A program made the translations under genes and the position numbers. Of a stretch of DNA of 64,000 nucleotides, positions 53,180 through 63,018 are shown piece by piece. The notes beneath the pieces were generated by a model. That model was not told where the DNA came from. It ran no database searches and saw nothing but the letters and a program-made list of their open reading frames with translations. Numbering within the stretch: position 1 is the stretch's first letter; each line of letters begins with the position of its first letter. The DNA comes from Pleurocapsa sp. PCC 7319 (lineage in GTDB: Bacteria > Cyanobacteriota > Cyanobacteriia > Cyanobacteriales > Xenococcaceae): the NCBI RefSeq assembly GCF_000332195.1, contig NZ_KB235922.1, positions 4,623,322 through 4,687,321 on the forward strand, written 5' to 3'.

Positions 53180-53394
53180 GCTGCTTCACCTTCTTAAAAG
53201 ATTACATCGCTGGAGAACAATCTGGAACTCTAACGACAATATAGATTGTAGTCTATCTTTAGTAAATCTAAAGAAAGTGTTTAAATTTCGAGATATTATT
53301 CACATAAAGCTTAATATAATGAGTTGCTTGTTTACTAAATTTTCTTTCACGAAATTAGGAATTAATAGTCTCAAGGGCTGATCAATTAAATTCA

Positions 53395-54471
53395 CTATTT
53401 TAATTCAGGATGTTCTGTGACATTACAAGGCAGACCCAGTTCATTGATCCTAGCAATTAGTTGGTATAGACGACCGAAATTTTTCTGATTGAAATAGAAG
53501 GTTAAACGGGATAAATGAATCGTTTCTAGATCATTTTTTTCTTCTGGTAAGGCAACATTTTTGCTGATTTTACCCTGACTAAGAAGATCGGCAAATTCTT
53601 GGTTAAGCTGTGCGACCACTGCATCGGATAATTCTAATTTTAGGCGCATCACCAAAAGCTGACCAACGTAACGACTGGAATGGTAGACTCGATAAAAGTC
53701 CTTTATAGTTTGACAAGCTACGTCTATTTGATCGGTAATTGTATATAGACTAGGATCGTCTGGATTAATTAAACCTTTTTCTTTGAGTTGTTTACATACA
53801 TAGTTATTCCACGAATGCCAGTAGTCGCCTCCTGGTTTATCAACTAATACTAGAGGCACGGGACCGTATTTACCCGTTTGGCAGAGAGTTAAAGTTTCAA
53901 AAGCTTCATCTTGAGTCCCAAATCCCCCAGGAAAAAGAGCGATCGCGTCACTTTCTTTGAGAAAAAATAGTTTGCGGGTAAAAAAGTATTTAAAATCGAT
54001 TAGCTTATCATCGCCATCGATTAGCTTGTTAGCACCTTGCTCAAACGGCAGTTTGATATTTAGACCGAAGGAATTAGCACGTCCTGCTCCTTCATTTCCA
54101 GCTTGCATAATTCCTCCTCCTGCACCGGTGATTACCATAAAACCCGATTGGGTAATACAACGGGCAAAATCAGCCGCCATTTTATATTCTTCTTGTTTAG
54201 GAGAAGTCCTGGCCGAACCAAAAATAGCAATTTTTCTGGTATGACGATAGGGATAAAATCTTTTGATTCCCTGTTCTAAATCTTCTAGAGAAGCGGTTAA
54301 TATCTTCCAATCAAGACGCTCAGTATCTTCCTCAGCAATTCTCAGCAATGCTCCTAAAGATCTCTGGATTAACTTACGATGAGGATGATTTGAAAGGTTG
54401 GTAAGTAGTTTTTCAAGCTGCTGATTTAATAATGCTGAATTATCAGGAGAAGATGGAGAAGATAAAGTCAT
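53395..54471 (-). CDS. LOG family protein (TIGR00730-like)
   Basis: This 358-residue protein has the LOG Rossmann-like domain, with GAGGGIMQAGNEGAGRANSFG and the PGG-x-GT-x-xE signature (FPGGFGTQDEAFETL). LOG enzymes are cytokinin riboside 5'-phosphate phosphoribohydrolases; bacterial members are often described as nucleotide 5'-monophosphate hydrolases. The ~70 extra N-terminal residues and the C-terminal extension (about 290-358, with LTFYFNQKNFGRLYQL) are typical of the long cyanobacterial type. It is a single-gene unit downstream of trxA in position, on the same strand. Confidence 0.87.
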   Translation of the reverse strand: MTLSSPSSPDNSALLNQQLEKLLTNLSNHPHRKLIQRSLGALLRIAEEDTERLDWKILTASLEDLEQGIKRFYPYRHTRKIAIFGSARTSPKQEEYKMAADFARCITQSGFMVITGAGGGIMQAGNEGAGRANSFGLNIKLPFEQGANKLIDGDDKLIDFKYFFTRKLFFLKESDAIALFPGGFGTQDEAFETLTLCQTGKYGPVPLVLVDKPGGDYWHSWNNYVCKQLKEKGLINPDDPSLYTITDQIDVACQTIKDFYRVYHSSRYVGQLLVMRLKLELSDAVVAQLNQEFADLLSQGKISKNVALPEEKNDLETIHLSRLTFYFNQKNFGRLYQLIARINELGLPCNVTEHPELK

Positions 54472-54627
54472 AGTTTAGTGCAAAATAATGAAGATTTATC
54501 TCGATTAGTTGCAGCGATGGAGATAACCTATTCAGTATAACTACACTAGCATGATCACAACAGTAGGCAAGCCCCAGCTTGATCTCACGAAAAGACGTGC
54601 TGAAGCCGTAATTAACAGTCAGAAAAA

Positions 54628-54954
54628 TTAAAGGTATTTTTCCAAAGTATTTGCCAAAGTAGTTTTTGGTACAGCACCAACAACCATATCTACTCGCTGA
54701 CCGTCCTTAAAGATCATTAAGGTAGGAATACTACGAATACCATATTGGCTGGCAACTTGAGGATTTTCGTCTGTATTTAACTTGACGACTTTTATTTGTC
54801 CTTCGTATTGCTCGGCGATTTCATCGACTACTGGTGCAACCATTCTGCAAGGCCCACACCAAGGGGCCCAGAAGTCTACTAGTACAGGAACTGAGCTTTC
54901 TAAAACTTGTTCTGGAAAACTTGCGTCTGTTACTGGTGCAGCTGATGATGACAT
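54628..54954 (-). CDS. trxA: Thioredoxin (m-type)
   Basis: This is a 108-residue thioredoxin with active site WCGPC (C33, C36), [17 protein letters not shown], and the cis-proline in SIPTLMIF. It reduces protein disulfides in the cytosol, using ferredoxin- or NADPH-dependent reductase. The Yfr1 RNA gene lies about 170 bases upstream on the same strand, the arrangement known from other cyanobacteria. Which of the thioredoxin types (m, x, y) it represents is judged from the standard m-type sequence. Confidence 0.95.
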   Translation of the reverse strand: MSSSAAPVTDASFPEQVLESSVPVLVDFWAPWCGPCRMVAPVVDEIAEQYEGQIKVVKLNTDENPQVASQYGIRSIPTLMIFKDGQRVDMVVGAVPKTTLANTLEKYL

Positions 54955-55119
54955 GCTTATCTAAGTCCTTAAATTAACCACAAATCCTTTTCAATAATAC
55001 AGGATCTTATCATAGCCCTTGAATAATCAGAGGTAAAACCAATGAGACTTTACATATCAAGGATTGAAAATCAAGGCTAAATTTGAGGTTAATCGCTGAG
55101 ATTATACGGAACTTGAGGC

Positions 55120-55197
55120 GAAAAATAGAAAACCGCCCGATTAATTTTCGAGCGGAGTGTGGTGTGAGGAGTGAACGGAAACTTTTGTCTCCGCCCT
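55120..55197 (-). ncRNA. yfr1: Yfr1 small RNA
   Basis: The minus strand carries the Yfr1 hallmark ACTCCTCACAC (55162-55172) in an unpaired stretch between two hairpins. The 5' hairpin is CGGAGAC/GTTTCCG (55175-55193). The 3' terminator is CCGCTCGA/TCGGGCGG followed by TTTTCTATTTTT. A -10-like TAGAAT lies just upstream (about 55203-55208). Location upstream of trxA is the known cyanobacterial position. Yfr1 is a trans-acting small RNA that pairs with outer-membrane porin-type mRNAs. The 5' end is estimated, not mapped. Confidence 0.85.
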
Positions 55198-55237
55198 CTC
55201 CATTCTAAAATACAACTCTAAAATTGCCAGAACTTTC

Positions 55238-55282
55238 CTCAACTTTATTTTTAGAGATTACCGAAAGTTGAGAGTTTTTTTT
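55238..55282 (+). terminator. Terminator-like hairpin on the plus strand
   Basis: CTCAACTTT (55238-55246) pairs with AAAGTTGAG (55264-55272) and is followed by AG and eight T on the plus strand. No plus-strand gene lies upstream before trxA's converse strand. It may stop antisense transcription into the DUF2079 gene or belong to an unannotated RNA. Confidence 0.6.
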
Positions 55283-55345
55283 AGATTGATTTTAGATTAG
55301 ACACAAAATATTTGAGAGTCGATAAAATGTGTTGAGCAATTCTCA

Positions 55346-57019
55346 ATGGTAAAAATGTTATCTAAATCGAGTACTGTTCAGGGAAACAAGATTGTTATTT
55401 ACGCGGCGATCGCTTTTTTTATTTGTACTCTGTCATTGACTTTAAATCGTCACTTCTCTTTTTATTCTTCCTACGACCAGGGTATTTTTAATCAGGTTTT
55501 TTGGAATAGTACTCATGGTAATTTTTTTCAAAGTACTCTCTCTTCACAATTATCAACAAATGTGATTCATGGTGGGGAAGTTCCTGATGTAGAATACCGT
55601 CGCTTGGGGCAGCATTTTACCCCTGCTTTGCTATTGTGGTTGCCAATTTATTACCTGTTTCCAGATCCAGCTACTCTCACGGTATTACAGGCAATTTTTG
55701 TAACTGCTGCGGGTTTAGTGCTTTATGCTTTAGCACGAATTTACCTAGAACCGGCGATCGCTACTCTGATTACTATTAGTTTTTACTGTGCTAACGCTGT
55801 AGTGGGTCCAACTCTGGGAAATTTCCATGACATATCTCAGATGCCTTTATTTGTCTTTAGCCTCCTCCTAGCAATGGAAAAACGCTGCTGGTGGCTGTTT
55901 GCTATTTTGGCAGTCTGTATATTGGCAGTGCGAGAAGATAGTGGCATTACTTTATTTGGCGTTGGGATGTATTTAATTCTGAGTCGGCGATATCCGAGAA
56001 TTGGATTTGCGGTTTGCTTGGGCAGTTTTTTATATGTGCTGGTTCTGACTAATTTAGTGATGCCTCTATTTTCTGATGATATTTCTAAAAGATTTATGTT
56101 AGAAAACTTTGGACAATATGCAGAGGGAGATCAAGCCTCAACGTTAGAAATTATCTTCAACATGATTACCAATCCAGGGCGTTTAATTGTCGAAATATTG
56201 ACACCATTCTCTGATACCTTTAAATATTTGCTAGGACAGTGGCTACCTTTAGCATTTATTCCCGTAGTTGCTCCTTATGCTTGGGCGATCGCTGTTTTTC
56301 CCTTATTAAAATTGTTTTTGAGCCAAGGAGATCTAGTCTTAAGTATTTCGATTCGTTATGCCATCAGCGTTACTCCTGGTCTATTTTACGGTTCAATCTT
56401 GTGGTGGGCAGGTCAAGGTTTTGGTAACTTTAAGCAATTAATCGGTAACTGTCAGCCACGAAAACTCCGTCCTCAATTTCGCCGTTTCTGGATTTTTTGT
56501 ATCTGTTTATCAGTATTTTTTACCATCACCTCAAATCCAAGTGAGACTTTGTATTTCATCGTCCCTACTTCCATTAAGCCGCTAGTTTATATTTCTGCTC
56601 CAGAACAATGGCAACATAGCCAAAAAATTCGCACTTTTTTAGCTCAAATACCTGCCGATGCTAGTGTTTCGGGTTCTACTTTTATTGTTCCTCACATTTC
56701 CAGTAGAAGAGAAGTGATTCGTCTACCAGGATTAGAAATCAAAAATGAGGAGCAAGAAATTAATCAAGTAGATTATGTGATTGCCGATCTGTGGCAACTG
56801 GAGCGTTATCAAGTAGTTTTTAGCAACTATCGCGATGATTTGAATGTCTTGACTCAAGTAATTAGCCAAGCAATTAGCCGCCAGGAGTATGGGATTATTG
56901 GCTTTAATGATGGCGTAGTTTTGTTACGGAAAGCTGTAGATTCCAATCCTGAAGCATTAAAAGATTGGCAGGATTATTTCCAAAAAATTCAACCAATAAT
57001 TGAGTCTCATGAGTCTTAA
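55346..57019 (+). CDS. DUF2079 membrane protein
   Basis: This 557-residue polytopic protein has about ten membrane helices and the DUF2079 signature SSYDQGIFNQVFWNSTHG. A conserved RRLGQHFTPALLLWLPIYYLFP and FHDISQMPLFVFSLLLAM follow. The family is related to large membrane glycosyltransferases of the GT-C type, and the acidic and aromatic residues at the N-terminus fit. The C-terminal soluble stretch (PEQWQHSQKIRTFLAQIPADASVSG) is the usual end. Its substrate is unknown. Start and length match the family. Confidence 0.85.
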   Translation: MVKMLSKSSTVQGNKIVIYAAIAFFICTLSLTLNRHFSFYSSYDQGIFNQVFWNSTHGNFFQSTLSSQLSTNVIHGGEVPDVEYRRLGQHFTPALLLWLPIYYLFPDPATLTVLQAIFVTAAGLVLYALARIYLEPAIATLITISFYCANAVVGPTLGNFHDISQMPLFVFSLLLAMEKRCWWLFAILAVCILAVREDSGITLFGVGMYLILSRRYPRIGFAVCLGSFLYVLVLTNLVMPLFSDDISKRFMLENFGQYAEGDQASTLEIIFNMITNPGRLIVEILTPFSDTFKYLLGQWLPLAFIPVVAPYAWAIAVFPLLKLFLSQGDLVLSISIRYAISVTPGLFYGSILWWAGQGFGNFKQLIGNCQPRKLRPQFRRFWIFCICLSVFFTITSNPSETLYFIVPTSIKPLVYISAPEQWQHSQKIRTFLAQIPADASVSGSTFIVPHISSRREVIRLPGLEIKNEEQEINQVDYVIADLWQLERYQVVFSNYRDDLNVLTQVISQAISRQEYGIIGFNDGVVLLRKAVDSNPEALKDWQDYFQKIQPIIESHES

Positions 57020-57069
57020 CGTTCTCATAGCAATTCTAAGATTTATGAGGTTAACTTCAATCAACCATT

Positions 57070-57245
57070 AGCCCTTCGGGTTCAGCACTTTGCTCAAGTC
57101 GGACAAAGGCCAGGCGTATGGCCCTTCGGGTTCAGCAGTTTCTTTAAGCTGGGGAACCCCGCCAACGAACTGCTTCACCGCATCGTACCCGCCCAACGCA
57201 AGTGCTTCACCATTAGCCATTAGCCATTAGCCATTAGCCATTAGC
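57070..57245. repeat. Repeat cluster: GCCCTTCGGGTTCAGCA pair, palindrome, CATTAGC x5
   Basis: GCCCTTCGGGTTCAGCA occurs at 57071 and 57121. The second copy flows into the palindromic element sharing the GGGGAACCCCGCCAACG core (57135-57173). Five perfect CATTAGC heptamers follow at 57211-57245. Together these fill the spacer between DUF2079 and the convergent GGDEF-EAL gene. Confidence 0.85.
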
Positions 57246-57249
57246 TTTT

Positions 57250-59638
57250 CTAAGCTGCAAGGGCAATCGGTTTACCCATGATATAACCCTGAGCGTAATC
57301 AATGCTGATGCTACTTAAATGTTCTAATATTTGATCGTCTTCTACGAATTCGGCAATGGTTTTAATACCCATTAAATGAGCTACTTCGTTTATGGAGGTA
57401 ACAATTGCTCGGTCGTATTCTTCACTTAGAATATTTTTAACCAGACTGCCATCAATTTTCAAATAGTCTACCGAAAGATTTTTTAGATAAGAAAAAGAAG
57501 AAACTCCGCTACCAAAATCATCCAGAGCAAATTTGACTCCTAGGTCTTTCATCGCTGCCATAAATTTTTGAGCATGACTAATTTGAGCAATAGCTGCCGT
57601 CTCTGTAATTTCAAAACAGAGGCAATCTCCCGCAACCTCTGATTTTTTAATTAAATCAATCGCAAATTCAGTAAATCTTTCGTCATTAATACTAGCACCA
57701 GATAAATTAATCGAAACTAAAGCCTGTTTCGGCGCAAAATACTGACCATAGGCATTAAGAGTAGCTTCCAAAACCCACCGGTCGACTATGGTAATGACAC
57801 CATAACGTTCGGCTATGGGAATAAATTGTTCAGGAGTGATCCATTTCCCAGATCGGTCTTTAAGACGGAGTAAAATTTCATAATGTAGGCGTTGTTGACC
57901 ATCATCAACTACGGGTTTAATTGACTGTTTGAATAAATAAAAACGATTTTCTTTAATTGCTTGAGATACGTTAGCAATATGCCCCATTTGAGTTTGCTGT
58001 AGATCGAGCTCTTGATGATTATTTTCAGCGATATAAACTCGACCTCGACCTAAGTTTTTCGCCTGGTAACAAGCTAAATCTGCTCGACTCAGCAGTTCTG
58101 TCGCATCTGTGGAGGTATCAGAAATTCCTACTAGACCAATACTAACTCCCACATCAAATTCTAAAGTCTGCCACTTGAGACGATAGTTCTTGATCGTGTT
58201 GACTATTTTTTCACATATTTGCTCTGCTTCAGGTATGGAACAGCCCTCAAGTAATAGACCAAACTCGTCTCCTCCCAACCTGCCCAAAGTGTCTTCCTTG
58301 CGAATCATACTCTGTAACAGTTGAGCCAATTCAGATAATAAGCGATCGCCAACCAGATGTCCTGCTGTATCGTTGACAATTTTGAAACGGTCTAGATCTA
58401 GATAGCAGAGAACTGATTCTGTATGATATTTACGTGCTTTTTGCACTGAATATTTCAGTTTTTCGCCAAATTCACGGCGATTTAATAGACCAGTTAAATC
58501 ATCATAGGTAGCTTGATAAGCGATCTTTTTATAAAGATTTTGTTCGGCAGTTATTTCTTGTTTGACTCCACGATATCCAAGAAAATTTAGTTCATCATCA
58601 TACAAGGGATTACCATTAACTTTAAAAATTCTGACGACATCATGTTCTTTTTCTTGCAGACTAAAAGTAAAGTTTCTAATCGGATGTCTCGCTTGTATAA
58701 TCTGTTCAAATAATTCCCAATCAACATCTAATCCAGGATGATTACGGTGCAGCTCGGGGGGATACTTTCCCAGTAATTCAGAGGGCTTTAAGCCACATAA
58801 ATCGCCAATATCACCAGATATATAGCAATATTGTAACTCTGCATTCAATTCCCAAAAAACATTCGCTCCAGCTTCTGCTAAATCCCTGTAGCGTTGTTCA
58901 TTTTCTTGCAATATCTTATTGGCGATCGCTCGCTTTCTCATTCTTTCAATTAATAAAATAATAGTGAGAAAGCTGGAGAGAAAACTGAGAGCGACAATTA
59001 AAACTACTCTTGAGTTTTTCTATCTGCTCTTGATTAGCTAGACCCGTTTCAGTAAAATCATTGACGATGATAATTGTGTCTGTCCACATCTGCCTACTAG
59101 CTTCTAAGGCAGTTTGGATGACAGCGTAATCCTCAAATACTCCAGTAAGCCAAGGCGTTTCCAATAATTCTTGTCGGAGAGAATTAATTCCCAAGAAGAC
59201 TACAGGTATATTGGTCAGAAAGTGCTCCGGCTTGGCTCTTACTGTGTATTTTCGTTCTTGTAAAATTAACTCTAAGCCAGGATCATCAACGACCATCAAT
59301 AAATCAATCGGGATGTGATGATATTTGTTATTGACATAATTAATAAATCCCTTACCATGTTGTAGTCTTGGATGGCGTTTACTGTCTAGAAACTCATGAT
59401 ATACGTTGACTTTTCTCCCTGTTTCGGCAAATCCTTGATCAATACTGTCATGCTGCTGTTTTGTCCAAGATAGTTCTGGATGGTAAGAATGAATGACTAA
59501 AATATTCTCTTCTGCATTAACTTCCACAATCCCGAAACCAAACCAAACCAAAATAAAGACTAAAATGCTTCCTGGCTTTGCATACAGATAGCTAATCGTA
59601 GTTATTATGGCTACCAGTAATCCCCGATTATATGACAT
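57250..59638 (-). pseudogene. Periplasmic-sensor PAS-GGDEF-EAL protein with one frameshift
   Basis: The first frame (59638-58946) encodes an ABC-type substrate-binding-like sensor (HSYHPELSWTKQQHDSIDQG, LVVDDPGLEL). About residue 210 it goes out of frame (near 59015). The other frame continues as VVLIVALSFLSSFLTIILLIE, a membrane helix, then a PAS domain, an intact GGDEF (LGGDEFGLL) and an EAL domain (YEILLRLKD, DDFGSGVSS). Fused, this is a ~796-aa cyclic-di-GMP enzyme with a ligand-binding input. Either a +1 shift or an assembly error separates them. Confidence 0.85.
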
Positions 59639-59777
59639 TGATCAATATAAAATCAGTTTGATGGTTTAAAAATACCTAACAATACTAAAATCTTTCAACT
59701 AAATAAATCCTAAACTTTGAACATAAATCAGCGAGATAATTGATCTCGCTTATTATCAGACTGCATTAGCTGTTGAG

Positions 59778-61589
59778 TTAAAAATTAGTATGAGCCGAAA
59801 TTGCCTCTGTCAATTTAGTCATAACTTCAGATACAGCGATCGCTCCTAACTCTCCCGAAGCACGAGTACGGATACTCAAAGTATTATCTGATACTTCTTG
59901 ATCTCCTACTACCGACATTACAGGAATTTTCTGCTTCTCGGCATTACGAATCATCTTGCCCAAACGTTCGCCGCTAGTATCGGCTTCAGCACGAATTCCT
60001 ACCTCTCGCATTTTTGCTGCCACTTCACGGACGTAATCAAAATGGGCATCTCGGACAGGTAATAAGCGCACTTGTACAGGAGCCAACCAAAGAGGAAAAT
60101 CTCCCGCATATTCCTCGATTAAAATACCAATTAGCCTTTCTAGAGAACCAAAAGGAGCGCGGTGAATCATAATTGGACGCTGACGGGAACCGTCTTCCGC
60201 AACATACTCTAACTCAAAACGTTCGGGCAAATTATAGTCTACCTGTACCGTTCCTAGCTGCCATTCTCTTCCCAGAGCATCTTCAAAAATAAAGTCGAGC
60301 TTGGGACCATAAAAAGCCGCTTCTCCCAGAGCCTCAAAATAATTCATCCCCATTTTTTCCACCGCGCGACGAATAGCGTTTTCTGCCTTATCCCAGGCTA
60401 GGTCAGAACCAATATATTTATCTGATTCTGGGTCACGAAAACTTAAACGAGCTTTAAACTTAGTTAATTGCAAACTTTTAAAGACCGACAGGATTAAATC
60501 AACGACTTTTAAAAATTCATCGTCTAACTGTTCTGGAGTAACAAACAAGTGTGAGTCATCAACAGTAAAGCCTCTCACCCTAGTCAAACCACCCAATTCC
60601 CCTGACTGTTCGTAGCGATATACTGTCCCGAATTCTGCTAATCGCATCGGTAATTCCTTGTATGACCGCAACTCACTTTTGTAGATTTGGATATGAAAGG
60701 GACAATTCATCGGCTTGAGGACAAAACCTTGTTCGGCTTCTGCTGCGGTGGCATCTTCCGCCATCATCGGAAACATATCTTCCTTATAGTTTTGCCAGTG
60801 TCCTGAAATTTTAAACAAATCGATTTTGGCAAGATGGGGAGTGACCACTGGCAGATAACCACGTTTGATTTGTTCCTGTTTGAGAAAATCTTCTAGTTGC
60901 GATCGCAGTATAGTTCCTTTAGGAGTCCACAAAGGTAAGCCAGGTCCCACAGGATCGGCGAAGATAAATAATCCTAATTCTTTACCTAATTTACGGTGAT
61001 CTCGTTTTAAAGCCTCTGCTTTTCGACGTTGATGTTCCTCTAGCTGTTCGGGAGTTTCCCATGCAGTCCCGTAAATTCGCTGAAGCTGGGCTTTGGTTTC
61101 ATCTCCTCGCCAATATGCCCCCGCTACACTTTCTAAGGCGATCGCTTTGGGGTTAATATCGGCAGTGCTTTCTACATGAGGTCCAGCACAAAGATCCCAC
61201 CACTGTTCGCCTAAATGATAGATAGTGATCGGTTCATTGATACTGTCTAAGATTTCTAGTTTATAAGGTTCCCCGAGGTCTTCGATTCGCCGTTTTGCTT
61301 CTTCTCGACTAACTTCTTCACGCACTACGGGCAACTTACGGTTAATAATCTTGATCATTTCTTTACGGATTTTTTTTAAATCCTTCTCGGTAAAAGAATC
61401 AGGACTATCAAAATCGTAATAAAAACCATTCTCTGTCCAAGGACCAATCGTCACCTGCGCCTGGGGAAACAGTTTTTGCACTGCCATCGCCATTATATGA
61501 GACGTAGTATGACGAATTTTCTTTAATGATTCGGATTCGCTAGTGCGAAGTAATTTGAGCGGTTGTTGTGCTTGTTCTGCTTCGGGCAT
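59778..61589 (-). CDS. thrS: Threonyl-tRNA synthetase
   Basis: ThrRS attaches threonine to tRNA-Thr. The 603-residue protein starts with the N2 editing domain (HTTSHIMAMAVQKLFP and the DLCAGPHVE motif). It continues with the catalytic core (zinc-binding MNCPFHI, SHLFV, MIHRAPFGSLERL) and the anticodon-binding domain (LLPVRDAHFDYV). The N1/TGS domain of the long form is absent. Shorter forms of this kind are known in cyanobacteria, so it should be a complete type T1 enzyme. The gene stands alone on the minus strand. Confidence 0.95.
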   Translation of the reverse strand: MPEAEQAQQPLKLLRTSESESLKKIRHTTSHIMAMAVQKLFPQAQVTIGPWTENGFYYDFDSPDSFTEKDLKKIRKEMIKIINRKLPVVREEVSREEAKRRIEDLGEPYKLEILDSINEPITIYHLGEQWWDLCAGPHVESTADINPKAIALESVAGAYWRGDETKAQLQRIYGTAWETPEQLEEHQRRKAEALKRDHRKLGKELGLFIFADPVGPGLPLWTPKGTILRSQLEDFLKQEQIKRGYLPVVTPHLAKIDLFKISGHWQNYKEDMFPMMAEDATAAEAEQGFVLKPMNCPFHIQIYKSELRSYKELPMRLAEFGTVYRYEQSGELGGLTRVRGFTVDDSHLFVTPEQLDDEFLKVVDLILSVFKSLQLTKFKARLSFRDPESDKYIGSDLAWDKAENAIRRAVEKMGMNYFEALGEAAFYGPKLDFIFEDALGREWQLGTVQVDYNLPERFELEYVAEDGSRQRPIMIHRAPFGSLERLIGILIEEYAGDFPLWLAPVQVRLLPVRDAHFDYVREVAAKMREVGIRAEADTSGERLGKMIRNAEKQKIPVMSVVGDQEVSDNTLSIRTRASGELGAIAVSEVMTKLTEAISAHTNF

Positions 61590-61775
61590 CGGCTATTGTA
61601 AAAGACGCAAGTAATCTCGTTATATTCTAGATCGGGATTGGTAGATACAGTAACAAGTACTTTGAAAGCAGTCATCATTAAGACTCTTAGATTATATTAA
61701 AAAAAATCAAAAATATATTAATTTTTATGAAACCCGCTAAGATAAATATTGAGATAATAAGCTAATTTAAAATTG

Positions 61776-62090
61776 ATGTCCACAAAGCAACCCACTGAGA
61801 AAGAATTACTCAAAACGGTTTTAGAGCCGCTGCTAGAAGATTTTCAATACTGGTTTGAGCGATCGCGTTCTTTATTGGAATCAGAGCAAATGTCTTTTTT
61901 GTCTGCTCAACAGCAAGCTCAATTATTAGAGAGAATTAATCAGAGCCAGCAAGAAGTTCAAACAGCTCAAATGCTATTTAAAGCTACTGGAGGAACAGCA
62001 GGAATTGACTCCAAAATGCTACTTCCCTGGCATCAGTTGGTTGCTGAATGTTGGAATGTAGCTCAAAAGTATCGAGAGTCTAAAAATTAG
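61776..62090 (+). CDS. DUF2605 protein
   Basis: This 104-residue helical protein (TEKELLKTVLEPLLEDFQYWFERSR, ATGGTAGIDSKMLLPWHQLVAE) belongs to the cyanobacteria-specific DUF2605. The start at 61776 (MSTKQPTEKELL) is preferred; an upstream TTG three bases earlier adds nothing. The family usually lies next to DUF2973, which here follows 98 bases downstream on the same strand. Function is unknown. Confidence 0.85.
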   Translation: MSTKQPTEKELLKTVLEPLLEDFQYWFERSRSLLESEQMSFLSAQQQAQLLERINQSQQEVQTAQMLFKATGGTAGIDSKMLLPWHQLVAECWNVAQKYRESKN

Positions 62091-62188
62091 GAGAATGAAA
62101 CATCGCTAAAATCTTAAAACTGTAGAAAAAATTTCATTTCTTAGTCGGCAAATTATAGTAATGAGTTTATGAGGAAGAAATAAAATTT

Positions 62189-62494
62189 ATGTTGCATTTA
62201 GTCTACATTCTGCTATTTACCGTTATTGCCCTTCTAGCAGTCACTAACCTAATTCGTAGTTTAGTTATTTTGAGTGGAGAGACACAAAAGCTTCATGCTC
62301 ACAATCACAATGGCTCAACGAGAAATAGATCTCGTCGAGAAAGAAAAGTACATCCAGAACTACTAGATGAACAAGGAAAAGTGATAGAAGAGCCATTACT
62401 AGTCATGCGTTCGGTGTCAGTAGATGATGCTCGTTCAAGGTTAGATGCTCTCTACAAGTCTTCCCCTAGCAAAACTAATGAACCTGAGGATTAA
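62189..62494 (+). CDS. DUF2973 protein
   Basis: This 101-residue protein has one N-terminal membrane helix (YILLFTVIALLAVTNLIRSLVIL). A basic loop follows (RNRSRRERKVHPELLDEQGK) and the family end VMRSVSVDDARSRLDALY. It is the partner of the DUF2605 gene just upstream; the pair is conserved only in cyanobacteria. Function is unknown. The basic linker suggests contact with a polyanion or membrane surface. Confidence 0.85.
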   Translation: MLHLVYILLFTVIALLAVTNLIRSLVILSGETQKLHAHNHNGSTRNRSRRERKVHPELLDEQGKVIEEPLLVMRSVSVDDARSRLDALYKSSPSKTNEPED

Positions 62495-62663
62495 TTGCCT
62501 TATCTTTAAGTCTTAGGTGATATTGATTTAGTGAGCTTATAGGATTGACTTTGAGCGCTCAACGATTCTTGTTCGCTGCTTTCTGGTGCCCTTAATATAA
62601 AGATCAACTAACGAGATTTAATATCGGATCAATGACATTTAAATCCGGCTTTATGGGAACTAT

Positions 62664-62942
62664 ATGTATTGCAGTTCTCAAACATTTCCTATGCCTAGAA
62701 AGCCTGATGAATACGCAGTTCACCTACTTATTTCTGGAGGTCACAGAGAAGAAGTTCGGTTCAACACCGTACAAGACTTTCAAAAGTGGTATAGTGGCGA
62801 ATTAATTGCCAAATCTGATTCTGAAGATTTTATTAATATACCGATTAAAAACATTCAGGGAGAGTATATGGTAGTACGACCAACAAGCGTTTTAGCTATC
62901 AGAGTAGAGCCAGTCTTCCTTGGTAGTGTTGAAAGATTTTGA
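62664..62942 (+). CDS. Conserved hypothetical protein (92 aa)
   Basis: I do not recognise a named family. The protein is a small beta-rich domain (EYAVHLLISGGHREEVRFNTVQDFQKWYSGEL, IPIKNIQGEYMVVRPTSVLAIRVEPV). The first ATG (62664) has a weak GGGA ribosome-binding site. The Met at residue 10 (MPRKPDEY, 62691) is an alternative and fits the charged start of the domain better. It converges with cytM and shares a hairpin between the two stops. Confidence 0.6.
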   Translation: MYCSSQTFPMPRKPDEYAVHLLISGGHREEVRFNTVQDFQKWYSGELIAKSDSEDFINIPIKNIQGEYMVVRPTSVLAIRVEPVFLGSVERF

Positions 62943-62976
62943 ATTTGAATAATCTTAATATTTGCAGTTTGAATAG

Positions 62977-63013
62977 GAAACAGTTAATTTTAGGTTCATG
63001 AATCAACTGTTTC
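62977..63013. terminator. Bidirectional hairpin between converging genes
   Basis: GAAACAGTT (62977-62985) pairs with AACTGTTTC (63005-63013) around a 19-base loop, between the hypothetical gene and cytM. No strong T-run is present on either side, so termination efficiency is uncertain. Confidence 0.5.
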
Positions 63014-63018
63014 TCTGG

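Noticed and set aside
53133-53381. 82-codon plus-strand frame
   Set aside because: It overlaps the 73-aa minus-strand gene start, and its amino-acid pattern is low quality (Lys/Phe/Leu runs from AT-rich DNA).
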